This document shows positions 16,353 to 25,041 of a DNA stretch of 64,000 nt, one piece after another. The position numbers and the translations under genes were made by a program. The notes beneath the pieces were generated by a model that ran no database searches, had not been told where the DNA came from, and saw only the letters and a list, made by a program, of their open reading frames with translations. Numbering within the stretch: the first letter of the stretch is position 1; the number at the start of each line of letters is the position of its first letter. This DNA is from Bacteroidales bacterium (GTDB lineage Bacteria; Bacteroidota; Bacteroidia; Bacteroidales; F082). The stretch covers positions 1 to 64,000 of the forward strand of contig JAKSMV010000004.1 in assembly GCA_024400425.1 (NCBI GenBank), read 5' to 3'.

Positions 16353-16427
16353 TGACTATGACCAGTGACTATGACCGCTTGACGAAATCGAGAAGCGGTC
16401 ATAGTCAAAGTTTCTGGTCATTGTTCA
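16353..16427. repeat. Nested stem-loop between fba and purB
   Basis: A perfect 15-bp stem, TGACTATGACCGCTT (16366-16380) with AAGCGGTCATAGTCA (16393-16407), has a 12-nt loop. Outside it TGACTATGACCAG (16353-16365) pairs imperfectly with CTGGTCATTGTTCA (from 16413). TGACTATGACC is thus also a tandem direct repeat. No T run follows, so it is not a standard terminator. Confidence 0.75.
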
Positions 16428-16440
16428 CAAAACATAAAAC

Positions 16441-17781
16441 ATGAATCCATTAAAAGCCATAAGTCCCATCGACGGACGTTATCACGGCAAGACCGTGGAA
16501 CTCAACGATTTCTTCTCTGAATTTGCCCTCATCCGTTACCGTGTGATGGTCGAAGTAGAATATTTCATCTCGCTTTGCGAACTTCCGCTGCCCCAATTGG
16601 AAAAATTCAACGGCGACTATGATGACTTACGCGCCATCTACGAAGAATTCCAAGAGGAAGATGCTGAGGAAATCAAGGAAATCGAAAAGGAAACCAACCA
16701 CGATGTGAAAGCCGTTGAATATTTCCTCAAGCGTCGTTTCGACGAATTGCAACTAACTGAATTCAAGGAATTTCTGCATTTCGGACTGACTTCGCAAGAC
16801 ATCAATAACACAGCCGTTCCGCTTTCGATGATGGAAGCCCACAAACTCGTGATGAAACCCGCCTTGGAAGATCTGATTGAGAAGTTAGAAGGCATGGCGA
16901 AAGAATGGAAAGACATCCCGATGCTGGCTCGCACACATGGTCAACCAGCCAGTCCGACGCATTTGGGTAAGGAAATCTATGTCTTTGTCGAGCGTCTGAA
17001 CGACCAAATGAAGATGTTGAACAGTATTCCGTTCACGGCAAAATTCGGCGGTGCCACTGGCAACATGAACGCCCACAAAGTGGCTTATCCCGACACCGAC
17101 TGGCCTGCCTTTGCCAAGAAATTCGTCGAAAAGAGCCTGAAACTCAAGCGTCAGCAAACGACTACCCAAATCGAACATTATGACAACATGGCTGCCTATT
17201 TCGATGCCATGCGCCGCATCAACACCATACTTATCGACCTCTCGCGCGATGTTTGGATGTACGTCTCGATGGAGTATTTCAAGCAGAAAATCAAGGCAGG
17301 AGAAGTCGGTTCGTCAGCCATGCCTCACAAGGTGAACCCGATTGACTTTGAAAATGCAGAAGGCAACCTCGGCATGGCCAACGCCATCTTCACTCACCTC
17401 AGCAGCAAGTTGCCTATCAGCCGTCTGCAACGCGACCTGACCGACTCGACCGTCACCCGCAACATCGGTGTGCCTTTGGCTCACACATTGATTGCCCTCA
17501 AGTCGCTGATGAAAGGCTTAGACAAACTGCTCCTCAACGAAGACAAGATTCGTTACGACTTGCAGCAAAACTATGCCGTCGTTGCCGAAGCCATCCAGAC
17601 TGTCCTTCGCCGCGAGCAAATCGAAGGTGCCTACGAGTTACTGAAAGGCCTCACCCGCACCAACAAGCACATCGACAAGGAAAGCATTGACAATTTCATC
17701 AACGAACTGCCCGTTAAAGAGAGCATCAAGGAAGAGTTGAGAGCCATCACGCCAGAAAATTATACGGGATTCACGATATGA
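16441..17781 (+). CDS. purB: Adenylosuccinate lyase
   Basis: 446 residues. It removes fumarate from SAICAR and from adenylosuccinate in purine synthesis. The start MNPLKAISPIDGRYHGKT is typical; the TSQDINN block, ARTHGQPASPTHLGKE with the catalytic His, and the superfamily signature GSSAMPHKVNPIDFENAEGN (about 291-310) are all present. The stop overlaps the ATG of the ABC exporter by 4 nt, so the two are translationally coupled. Confidence 0.96.
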   Translation: MNPLKAISPIDGRYHGKTVELNDFFSEFALIRYRVMVEVEYFISLCELPLPQLEKFNGDYDDLRAIYEEFQEEDAEEIKEIEKETNHDVKAVEYFLKRRFDELQLTEFKEFLHFGLTSQDINNTAVPLSMMEAHKLVMKPALEDLIEKLEGMAKEWKDIPMLARTHGQPASPTHLGKEIYVFVERLNDQMKMLNSIPFTAKFGGATGNMNAHKVAYPDTDWPAFAKKFVEKSLKLKRQQTTTQIEHYDNMAAYFDAMRRINTILIDLSRDVWMYVSMEYFKQKIKAGEVGSSAMPHKVNPIDFENAEGNLGMANAIFTHLSSKLPISRLQRDLTDSTVTRNIGVPLAHTLIALKSLMKGLDKLLLNEDKIRYDLQQNYAVVAEAIQTVLRREQIEGAYELLKGLTRTNKHIDKESIDNFINELPVKESIKEELRAITPENYTGFTI

Positions 17782-19604
17782 AAAAGGGAAACTTCAGCAG
17801 AATACTAACCTACGTCCGCCCCTACTGGCTTGACGTGGTGTTGAATCTCGTCTTCAATTTGGTGACGATATTCTTCTCCCTTTTCTCATTCGCGTTAGTC
17901 GTCCCTTTTCTCAACCTTCTGTTCCAAACCGATGCCATCGAAGCCGTTGCCAAACCCGAGTTCTCGTTCACTTCCGACTATCTGTTGGACTACCTGAACT
18001 ACTTCATGAGCAACCTCATCATCGAGGAAGGTCACACTTACGCATTGGTTTTCATCTGTTTAGTCCTTCTTGTGGCGTTTTTCTTCCGCAACTTCGGGCG
18101 CTTCTTTGCTTGCTTTTTCATGGCCAATGTGCGCGTTGGTGCAGTCCACGACTTGCGCCGCGACGTCTATAACAAGATTCTCATCCTTCCCTTGTCATTC
18201 TACGGCAAGCAGAAAAAAGGCGATGTCATGGCGCGCATCACCACCGATGTGCAAGAGGTGGAAGTGAGCATTCTGAATTACCTTGAGATGCTCATCAAAG
18301 ACCCGCTTACCATCATTTTCTACTTCGCCTTTATGGTCAGCCTCAGTCCAAAACTCACACTCTTTGTGTTAGTTATCCTGCCCATTGCGGGATTGCTTAT
18401 CGGCAAGGTCGGCAAGATGCTGAAAAAGGAATCAAAAGAAGGACAAACCAAACTGGCTGGCATCATCTCCACCGTTGAAGAGACCATTTCAGGACTTCGT
18501 ATCATCAAGGCTTTCAACGCTATACGTTATTCTGGAGAAAAGTTTGAAGAACAAAATTCAGACTACACCAAGGTGCTTCGAGGCATTCACCGCAAGCGCG
18601 ACATGAGTTCGCCTATGAGCGAATTCCTCTCCGCTATTGTCGTCATTATCGTATTGTGGTTTGGCGGTCGTCTCATCCTTGCTGGCGGCAGCAATATCAC
18701 GGCTGCTGACTTTGTGAGCTATGTCGTTGTATTCTCGCAAATCATCTCCCCAGCCAAATCGTTCTCCAACGGTTACTATAATGTCCAGAAAGGCATCGCC
18801 TCAGCCGAAAGAATCTTTGAAATACTCGATGCAGAAGAAGTCATCACAGAAAAAGACAACGCATTGTCAATCAAACAATTCAACAATTGTATTGAATACA
18901 AGAACGTAGTTTTCCGTTACGGCAAAGACGATGTGCTAAAAGGCATTAACCTAAAGATTGAAAAAGGAAAACTGATAGCTCTTGTTGGCGAGAGCGGAGG
19001 CGGGAAATCCACCTTAGCCGACCTTCTTCCAAGATTTTACGACGTATGCGAAGGCAGAATCACCATTGACGGGCACGACATCCGCGACTATCGCATTGAC
19101 GACCTCCGCGGTCTGACAGGCATCGTGACACAAGAAAGCATCTTGTTCAACGACACCGTTTTCAACAACATCGCCTTCGGCATGGACAACGTTTCGCGCG
19201 AAGCCGTGATAGAAGCAGCCAAGATTGCCAACGCACACGAGTTCATCACGAAATTGGAAAAAGGCTACGACACCATCATCGGCGACCGCGGCATGAACCT
19301 ATCGGGTGGTCAACGCCAACGCCTTAGCATCGCCCGTGCCGTGTTGAAGAATCCTCCTATCCTTATTTTGGACGAAGCCACATCTTCGTTAGATACCGAA
19401 TCGGAACGCCTCGTGCAGGAAGCCCTCGCCAAGGTCATGGAGCAACGCACCTCTATCGTTATCGCCCACCGCTTATCGACAATCCAATATGCCGACGAAA
19501 TCATCGTGCTGCAAAAAGGAAAGATCATCGAGCGTGGCAAGCACGACGAACTCATCGCCATGGGTGGCGTTTACAAAAAGCTCACTGATTTACAGTCGAT
19601 TTAA
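17778..19604 (+). CDS. ABC exporter, MsbA-like (fused membrane and ATPase domains)
   Basis: 608 residues. About six membrane helices occupy residues 1-340. The ATPase domain follows: Walker A GESGGGKST near 403-411, ABC signature LSGGQRQR near 508, Walker B ILILDEATSSLD near 529 and the switch His in AHRLSTIQ. It works as a homodimer. Family members flip lipid A or other lipids, or export drugs or peptides; MsbA-like lipid export is the best guess because Bacteroidota carry this form as a single housekeeping gene, but the substrate cannot be read from sequence. Coupled to purB by a 4-nt overlap. Confidence 0.88.
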   Translation: MKKGNFSRILTYVRPYWLDVVLNLVFNLVTIFFSLFSFALVVPFLNLLFQTDAIEAVAKPEFSFTSDYLLDYLNYFMSNLIIEEGHTYALVFICLVLLVAFFFRNFGRFFACFFMANVRVGAVHDLRRDVYNKILILPLSFYGKQKKGDVMARITTDVQEVEVSILNYLEMLIKDPLTIIFYFAFMVSLSPKLTLFVLVILPIAGLLIGKVGKMLKKESKEGQTKLAGIISTVEETISGLRIIKAFNAIRYSGEKFEEQNSDYTKVLRGIHRKRDMSSPMSEFLSAIVVIIVLWFGGRLILAGGSNITAADFVSYVVVFSQIISPAKSFSNGYYNVQKGIASAERIFEILDAEEVITEKDNALSIKQFNNCIEYKNVVFRYGKDDVLKGINLKIEKGKLIALVGESGGGKSTLADLLPRFYDVCEGRITIDGHDIRDYRIDDLRGLTGIVTQESILFNDTVFNNIAFGMDNVSREAVIEAAKIANAHEFITKLEKGYDTIIGDRGMNLSGGQRQRLSIARAVLKNPPILILDEATSSLDTESERLVQEALAKVMEQRTSIVIAHRLSTIQYADEIIVLQKGKIIERGKHDELIAMGGVYKKLTDLQSI

Positions 19605-19635
19605 ACAATTTTAAAAAGTCTGCTTTGATTTAGGT

Positions 19636-19692
19636 GAAACAAATAGCAATGTCATTTCGACCACAGGGAAGAAATCTATTGCTATTTGTTTC
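19636..19692. repeat. Stem-loop downstream of the ABC exporter
   Basis: GAAACAAATAGCAAT (19636-19650) pairs perfectly with ATTGCTATTTGTTTC (19678-19692). The loop contains GTCATTTCGACCACAGGGA, which resembles words seen in intergenic repeats of other Bacteroidota genomes. Confidence 0.7.
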
Positions 19693-19696
19693 ATTC

Positions 19697-19745
19697 AAAA
19701 AAGCCTATAGATACTCTCCTTCGTCGGTATGACATAGGCTTTTTC
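19697..19745 (+). terminator. Terminator-like hairpin after the ABC exporter
   Basis: AAAAAAGCCTAT and ATAGGCTTTT form a stem around a 25-nt loop, the right arm ending in a T run. Because the left arm begins with A residues it may act on both strands and also serve the convergent lipoprotein gene at 19838. Confidence 0.65.
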
Positions 19746-19837
19746 GAAAAACGGAGCATATACTAAGAATGCAAAATGCAGAATAAGAGCGAAGCCCAGA
19801 AAACTGCAACTTCGCACCTATTCTTAATTCTTAATTC

Positions 19838-20206
19838 TCAATTTTCAGCGTTCTCGCAAACTTCGGCATATTTGGCTTTGATGTCAAGAGCCATATCGAC
19901 ATTGCCAGTAGCATCAACAGCTTTCATGAACTTGACAAGATCGGCATGGAAACGCTCACGTTCATCCTCAGGCAGTAGCCTTTCAACTTCTTTGTAATTC
20001 TTGCACATGTGGACAAACTCATTAATAGTAGCATTCCAATCTTCAGCAGTGTATCTCTTACTCTTTTCGAATGTGTAATTCACAAATTTGTCACAATTAG
20101 CCAGAACTGCATGAGGATCTTTTGCATCTTCGTAAACGGCTGGTTGGGGATGGCATCCTGCAAAAGCAAGCAGGGCAAACATAAACAGAGGTAATAACTT
20201 CTTCAT
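19838..20206 (-). CDS. Small helical lipoprotein of unknown function
   Basis: 122 residues, lipobox LLAFAGCHP. The mature part is charged and predicted helical, with two cysteines (ANCDKF, HMCKN) and a final VCENAEN. No family is recognised with confidence. A minus-strand TACTTTTGC box at 20237-20229 supports the start. It is divergent from pepD. Confidence 0.75.
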   Translation of the reverse strand: MKKLLPLFMFALLAFAGCHPQPAVYEDAKDPHAVLANCDKFVNYTFEKSKRYTAEDWNATINEFVHMCKNYKEVERLLPEDERERFHADLVKFMKAVDATGNVDMALDIKAKYAEVCENAEN

Positions 20207-20370
20207 TTTTCTACGATTTTAAAGTGCCGCAAAAGTACACTATTTTCATGGAATGAAGAAATAATCTTCAATTTTGGCCAACAATTGGACTCGTTTTCAA
20301 AAATAATTCGTACTTTTACACCTTCTTATATATAATATCGAAGCAAAACGATCAATTAAAAATAACAACA

Positions 20371-21855
20371 ATGAGCACAATCAAAGATTTAGAGCCGAAT
20401 GGCATTTGGAAAAACTTTTACAGCCTGACCCAGATTCCTCGTCCATCGAAGAAAGAGGCAAAAGTAGTCGCCTTCATGAAACAATGGGGTGAAGAACACG
20501 GTTTTGAAACCATCGTCGACGACTGCGTCGCACCAGGATTAGGCAACGTCATCATGCGCAAGCCAGCCACACCAGGAATGGAGAACCGCAAAGGTGTCAT
20601 CCTTCAAGCACACTTGGACATGGTTCCGCAAAAGAACGCCGACAAAATGCATGATTTTGAAAACGACCCGATTGAAACCCATATCGAAGACGGTTGGGTG
20701 AAAGCCAACGGCACCACCCTTGGCGCTGACAATGGTCTCGGCGCAGCCGCTGCCATGGCCATTCTGGAATCGACCGACATTGCACACGGTCCAGTCGAAG
20801 CCCTCTTCACCATTGATGAGGAAACCGGCATGACTGGTGCTAACCTGCTGAAGTCAGGAATGCTCAACGGCGACATCCTGATGAACATGGACTCAGAAAC
20901 CGAAGGCGAACTTTACGTAGGTTGCGCTGGCGGTGTTGACACCATCGGCACATTCACACCTCAGTTTGAAGCCGTTCCTGCCGGAATGGTTGCTTACAGG
21001 CTGTTTGTCAAAGGTTTGAAGGGTGGTCACTCTGGCATGGACATCAATTTGGGCCGCGCCAACGCCAACAAAGTTCTGAACGCCATGATGCTGATGGCAG
21101 CTAAAAAATACGGTCTCCGCTTGGCCTGCATCGATGGCGGCAGCCTCCGCAACGCCATCCCAAGAGAAGCCACTGCCATCGTCGTCGTTCCTGCCGGTAA
21201 GGAAGCACAATTCAAAGCCTTCGCTGCCGAATATGAAGCCATCGTGAAAGAACAATTCACTGGCATCGAACCAGAACTAGCTATTTTGTGCGAACCAGCC
21301 GAAATGCCAAAGCAAGTCATCGATGTGAAGACACAGGACAACTTCTTCCGCGCCATCGCCCAATATCCTAATGGCGTCATCGCCATGTCAGCCGACTTTG
21401 AAGGCACAACTGAGACCTCAAGCAACCTGGCCACTATCAAGATGGAAGACGGCAAAATCATCACGGCCTGCCTCACCCGCAGCCTCGTGGATGCCGAGAA
21501 AGACAAACTCGCCGAAGCCATCCGCAAGAATCTCACCGACAATGGCGCCGAAGCCTACTCCACTGGCGATTATCCAGGCTGGAAGCCGAACATCAACTCG
21601 CCAATCCTGCACACCATGAAAGAAGTTTACAAGGCTAAATTCGGTGCCGACGCCAAGATCATGGTCGTCCATGCAGGCCTTGAATGTGGCATTTTGGGTT
21701 CGAAATACCCACACTGGGACATGGTTTCCTTCGGTCCGACCCTCGTTCACCCACACTCACCAGACGAAGCCCTGTTCATCGAAAGCGTTCCAAAGTTCTG
21801 GGACTTCATCGTCGAGACCTTAAAGAACATTCCTGAAAAAGAGGTTTTGGCATAA
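20371..21855 (+). CDS. pepD: Cytosol non-specific dipeptidase (aminoacyl-histidine dipeptidase, M20)
   Basis: 494 residues, near the usual 485. A zinc-dependent cytoplasmic dipeptidase of family M20. Metal and catalytic motifs in order: LQAHLDMVPQKN (His81, Asp83), TTLGADNGLGAA with the bridging Asp, FTIDEETGMTGA with the catalytic Glu pair, and NMDSETEGELYVGCAGG. The lid domain contains KGGHSGMDINLGRANA. The C-terminal VVHAGLECGIL supplies the last ligand. TACTTTTA at 20311-20318 is the probable -7 box. A strong terminator follows. Confidence 0.95.
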   Translation: MSTIKDLEPNGIWKNFYSLTQIPRPSKKEAKVVAFMKQWGEEHGFETIVDDCVAPGLGNVIMRKPATPGMENRKGVILQAHLDMVPQKNADKMHDFENDPIETHIEDGWVKANGTTLGADNGLGAAAAMAILESTDIAHGPVEALFTIDEETGMTGANLLKSGMLNGDILMNMDSETEGELYVGCAGGVDTIGTFTPQFEAVPAGMVAYRLFVKGLKGGHSGMDINLGRANANKVLNAMMLMAAKKYGLRLACIDGGSLRNAIPREATAIVVVPAGKEAQFKAFAAEYEAIVKEQFTGIEPELAILCEPAEMPKQVIDVKTQDNFFRAIAQYPNGVIAMSADFEGTTETSSNLATIKMEDGKIITACLTRSLVDAEKDKLAEAIRKNLTDNGAEAYSTGDYPGWKPNINSPILHTMKEVYKAKFGADAKIMVVHAGLECGILGSKYPHWDMVSFGPTLVHPHSPDEALFIESVPKFWDFIVETLKNIPEKEVLA

Positions 21856-21880
21856 AGAAACAGTCAACTCGACTCATTTA

Positions 21881-21921
21881 GCAATAAGCCGTTCGATTCA
21901 GAACGGCTTATTGCTATTTTT
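21881..21921 (+). terminator. Terminator after pepD
   Basis: GCAATAAGCCGTTC and GAACGGCTTATTGC form a perfect 14-bp stem with a 6-nt loop, followed by TATTTTT. Confidence 0.9.
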
Positions 21922-21985
21922 AATACTCATTAAAACAAACTAAATCAACAACTTAAAAAGCAGCATTATATTTTTTGAAAAAAGA

Positions 21986-22016
21986 TTTGGTGCTATTGAA
22001 AAAATTCGTACTTTTG
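21986..22016 (+). promoter_or_regulatory. Promoter for rpmH
   Basis: TTTG at 21986-21989, 19-nt spacer, TACTTTTG at 22009-22016. This is one of the clearest promoter pairs in the window and leaves a leader of about 45 nt before rpmH. Confidence 0.75.
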
Positions 22017-22068
22017 CAGCCTCAAATATAAGGGTAAAGAAAGTAGAATAACAAAATAGATACAGAAG

Positions 22069-22215
22069 ATGAAACGCACTTATCAACCATCAAACAGAAA
22101 ACGTAGAAACAAACACGGTTTCAGAGAAAGAATGTCAACGGCTAATGGCCGTAAAGTTTTAGCTAGAAGAAGAGCTAAAGGCAGAAAAAAACTTACAGTT
22201 TCTGACGAATATTAA
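22069..22215 (+). CDS. rpmH: 50S ribosomal protein L34
   Basis: 48 residues, starting [18 protein letters not shown] and continuing [24 protein letters not shown], the highly conserved L34 sequence; the short acidic tail VSDEY is an addition. L34 is a small basic protein of the large ribosomal subunit. In many bacteria rpmH sits beside dnaA and rnpA; here it stands alone with its own strong promoter and terminator, flanked by pepD and a methyltransferase gene. Confidence 0.97.
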   Translation: MKRTYQPSNRKRRNKHGFRERMSTANGRKVLARRRAKGRKKLTVSDEY

Positions 22216-22250
22216 TTTCTTGAAGCCGTAAATATTCTTAATTTAAGGTT

Positions 22251-22284
22251 AAAAGATAGGCGATGATGTCGCCTATCTTTTTTT
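22251..22284 (+). terminator. Terminator after rpmH
   Basis: AAAAGATAGGCGAT - 4 nt - TCGCCTATCTTTT stem with a T run. The T run touches the stop codon of the convergent methyltransferase gene (22283-22285), so the hairpin can serve both strands. Confidence 0.88.
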
Positions 22285-23053
22285 ATGCCTTTACGCACTT
22301 ATAAATGATTTCCTCTCCCCTACGGGCCAAGTGCATTCTTTCGCGCTGATCATCTGGAAGCTCGTAATAGAGTCTGTCCTCAACGACCTGGAAACCAGCC
22401 TTACGCAACACATCCGCATAATCGCGGCCAAACTGGCGCACATGGTCATATTGACCAAAAAGCCGTTCACGTTCCTTCGGATCGGTGACGCTTGGGTCTT
22501 CAAAAGTATCGACATCGGGATTGATGGGCACCAGAAGAATCGCCCAACCGCCGGGTTTCAAAATACGCTTGATTTCGGCAAAAGCCTTGTTTGCATCGTT
22601 CACATGTTCCAAGACATGATTGCAAATCACGACATCAAAAGTATTGTTGGGCTGTTGAATATCAGTAACATCCAATTGCAAATCGGCAATAGGCGAACAT
22701 AGGTCGGCAGTAGTGTAATCAAGATTTTTCAAAGCGCGAAAACGTTTCAGGAAAGGCTGCTCGGGTGCAAAATGCAACACCTTCAGAGGAGCCGAAAAGA
22801 AATCGGTCTTTTCTTTCAGATAAAGCCAAAGCAGGCGATGACGTTCCAACGACAAGCAATTGGGACACAAGCGGTTATCCATTGCAACGCCATAACCGTA
22901 TGGCAAGAATTTACGGAAATGTTTTCCACACACCGGGCATTCCACCTTATTGCCCCAATAAAAAGGACGAATGAAAAAACTAAACACATAACTCAACTTG
23001 ATCAGCCATTGACGCGGGAAAATGCGTGTAATAAAAGCGATTAACTTCTTCAT
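22283..23053 (-). CDS. Zinc-ribbon SAM-dependent methyltransferase
   Basis: 256 residues from the ATG at 23053. The N-terminal third carries two CxxC pairs (Cys39/42 and Cys63/66 in ECPVCG and LCPNC) that should hold one zinc. The rest is a class I methyltransferase: LHFAPEQPFL takes the place of the glycine-rich motif, DVVICNHVLEHV is the post-II acidic block, and ILKPGGWAILLVPI is motif VI. The acceptor is unknown; the surrounding glycosyltransferases suggest a role in polysaccharide or lipid-linked glycan modification. The ATG at 23074 lies inside a TATTTTTGC promoter box (23079-23071) and is rejected. Confidence 0.85.
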   Translation of the reverse strand: MKKLIAFITRIFPRQWLIKLSYVFSFFIRPFYWGNKVECPVCGKHFRKFLPYGYGVAMDNRLCPNCLSLERHRLLWLYLKEKTDFFSAPLKVLHFAPEQPFLKRFRALKNLDYTTADLCSPIADLQLDVTDIQQPNNTFDVVICNHVLEHVNDANKAFAEIKRILKPGGWAILLVPINPDVDTFEDPSVTDPKERERLFGQYDHVRQFGRDYADVLRKAGFQVVEDRLYYELPDDQRERMHLARRGEEIIYKCVKA

Positions 23054-23247
23054 GACAATACTTTTATGTCGCAAAAATAAGAAGTTGTTTTGAATCTACG
23101 CTTTTTTTTCGCAAAATAGTCTGACCATTAGAAATAACAACTATCTTTGCCAATCAATTTCTTCAAATTTCGATTACGGGCTTCGCGAAGTAAAAAAGAA
23201 GTTGAATCACACTAGTATTTAATCTAGAAAGCCCACTTATTATTTCT

Positions 23248-23748
23248 ATGAAAAAATTATTTTATTCCGCTTTTGTAGCATTCGTTTGTCTCGCTCTTGT
23301 CACATCATGCCAAAAAGATGATGACTACATTGCATCGCCAAACCTTTCAGACCTCACATCGCATTATGAATTTGCTGGAGCTTCAGACAACATCCGAATC
23401 TTTTTCTATGGCATAGACCCTAACACGAATGAACCTATCTGGGATTTTTACACAGGAACGAATTTTGAAAATACAGATTTCTTTTTAGATTATGACAACA
23501 TAAACTATCAGATAAAATACACTAAACAAGAAAAAAACAAGGCAAATTTCAGCTATACAATTGAATACAAGTATCTATCATTTACGGAGGAACCCAAGAC
23601 TGGCACCACTACTGGTAATCTCGACCTTACCTTTACCAAATACGAAGACAACATAATCCTCGACAGATATGTAGGTACCGCAAGCGGGACAAAAGACGGG
23701 CAAGCTGTCACGGACATAGATTTTGTCCTTGAAGGAACATTTCTATAA
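23248..23748 (+). CDS. Lipoprotein of unknown function
   Basis: 166 residues with a lipobox LALVTSCQKDDD. The mature part is rich in aromatic residues and alternates in a way that suggests a beta-sandwich or lipocalin-like barrel: IRIFFYGI, IWDFYTG, YTIEYKYLSF, GNLDLTFTKYEDN. No known family was recognised. It is divergent from the methyltransferase and followed by a strong terminator. Confidence 0.75.
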   Translation: MKKLFYSAFVAFVCLALVTSCQKDDDYIASPNLSDLTSHYEFAGASDNIRIFFYGIDPNTNEPIWDFYTGTNFENTDFFLDYDNINYQIKYTKQEKNKANFSYTIEYKYLSFTEEPKTGTTTGNLDLTFTKYEDNIILDRYVGTASGTKDGQAVTDIDFVLEGTFL

Positions 23749-23769
23749 ACAACGTTTTGTGAAACAAGA

Positions 23770-23803
23770 AAATGGCAGCCTCGGCTGCCATTTTTGTTTT
23801 CAT
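23770..23803 (+). terminator. Terminator after the 23248 lipoprotein
   Basis: AAATGGCAGC-CTCG-GCTGCCATTT followed by TTGTTTTC; also lies at the end of the convergent glycosyltransferase gene. Confidence 0.88.
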
Positions 23804-23807
23804 GGCT

Positions 23808-24938
23808 TTATGAATTAAAAAGCCCCGACAATGTCTCCGTCATGCGCGCCCATGAATACTTTTGTTTTTCGACAGCGACACCCGCTTCGAAATCAGCTTG
23901 GCGATGATTAAGGAAGAAATCGCACAAAGCATCAGCGATAGCAGAAGGTTCGGTTGGAGTGACATAACCCACCTCTGGCGGAACTATTTCCTTCAACCCG
24001 CCAACATCGGTCACGAGCATGGCCTTCTCAAAATGATAAGCCACTTGCGTCACACCACTTTGGGTCGCCGATTTATAAGGTTGCACCACAATATCTGCCG
24101 CATTGAAATAGTCTTTCACGACATCGTCGGGCACATAACGGTCAACGAGGACAACGCGGTTTTCGAGTTGCAGGCGTTGCATCAAGTCGAGATAAGGTTG
24201 CTTTTCATCGTAAAACTCACCGACGACGAGCAGCTTGAGCGGCATAGCAGCCAAACGCGCATCAGCAAAAGCCTGAAGCAACAAATCAAGGCCTTTGTAA
24301 GCCCTAACCAAGCCGAAAAAGAGCAGATAACGTTGCGACGAGTCCAAGCCAAGATTTTGGAGCGCAGTTTCACGCGATTCACGAGGACCATAATGGTCGT
24401 AGAGCGGATGCGGAGCAAAACGCTTAAGCTTGTTCGCATGGTCGAATTGTTCAATATCGCCCAAAACCGCTTCCGACAACGCCACAAAACCATCCATCGC
24501 TTTCACGAAATAAGGCGGGAAAAGCTTGTCAATAAGCGAAGGCTCATGCGGTATCATATTATGAATCAGTCCAAAGCACCTTGTCTTGCCATTCCGTTTT
24601 GCTTCGCGGGCAATAGTACCATAGCAAGGTGCAAAAAACGACATCCAATAGGCAAAGACCACATAGTCGGGAGCCATTTTGCGAAGCTTTCGTCCCACCC
24701 GAAACCAGTTTAATGGATGGATGGAATTTACCGCACGGACAACATCAATTCCTTCTGGCGCAGGCGCTTCGCTATACTGAGTTTTGCCAGGAAAGAGAAA
24801 AGCGGGATATTGCAGGCTAAAAGTCCACACCGACACCTCGTAATTCTCATCCTTCAAAGCACGAGCCAAGCGGTCGTTAAAAGCCGCAATACCACCACGA
24901 TAAGGGTGAGCCGTTCCGATGATGACAACTTTCTTCAT
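23808..24938 (-). CDS. Family 4-type glycosyltransferase
   Basis: 376 residues from the ATG at 24938. A GT-B fold enzyme that moves a sugar from a nucleotide donor. The N-domain begins VVIIGTAHPYRGGIAAFNDRLARAL; the C-domain has LLFFGLVRAYKGLDLLLQAF, LVVGEFYD and the donor-binding block VQPYKSATQSGVTQVAYHFEKAMLV... where the usual E-x7-E is modified. GGLKEIVPPEVGYVTP follows. A TATTTTTGC box at 24965-24957 rules out the longer start at 24983. It is divergent from the YfhO gene; both may act in surface glycan assembly. Confidence 0.85.
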   Translation of the reverse strand: MKKVVIIGTAHPYRGGIAAFNDRLARALKDENYEVSVWTFSLQYPAFLFPGKTQYSEAPAPEGIDVVRAVNSIHPLNWFRVGRKLRKMAPDYVVFAYWMSFFAPCYGTIAREAKRNGKTRCFGLIHNMIPHEPSLIDKLFPPYFVKAMDGFVALSEAVLGDIEQFDHANKLKRFAPHPLYDHYGPRESRETALQNLGLDSSQRYLLFFGLVRAYKGLDLLLQAFADARLAAMPLKLLVVGEFYDEKQPYLDLMQRLQLENRVVLVDRYVPDDVVKDYFNAADIVVQPYKSATQSGVTQVAYHFEKAMLVTDVGGLKEIVPPEVGYVTPTEPSAIADALCDFFLNHRQADFEAGVAVEKQKYSWARMTETLSGLFNS

Positions 24939-25041
24939 GTCGTTTGAAATCAGGGAGCAAAAATAATAAAATAGAGGGAACAAAGAAAAGCAAATGGAAA
25001 AAGTTGTACATTCGCACCCTATTTCAGAAAATCACACATCC

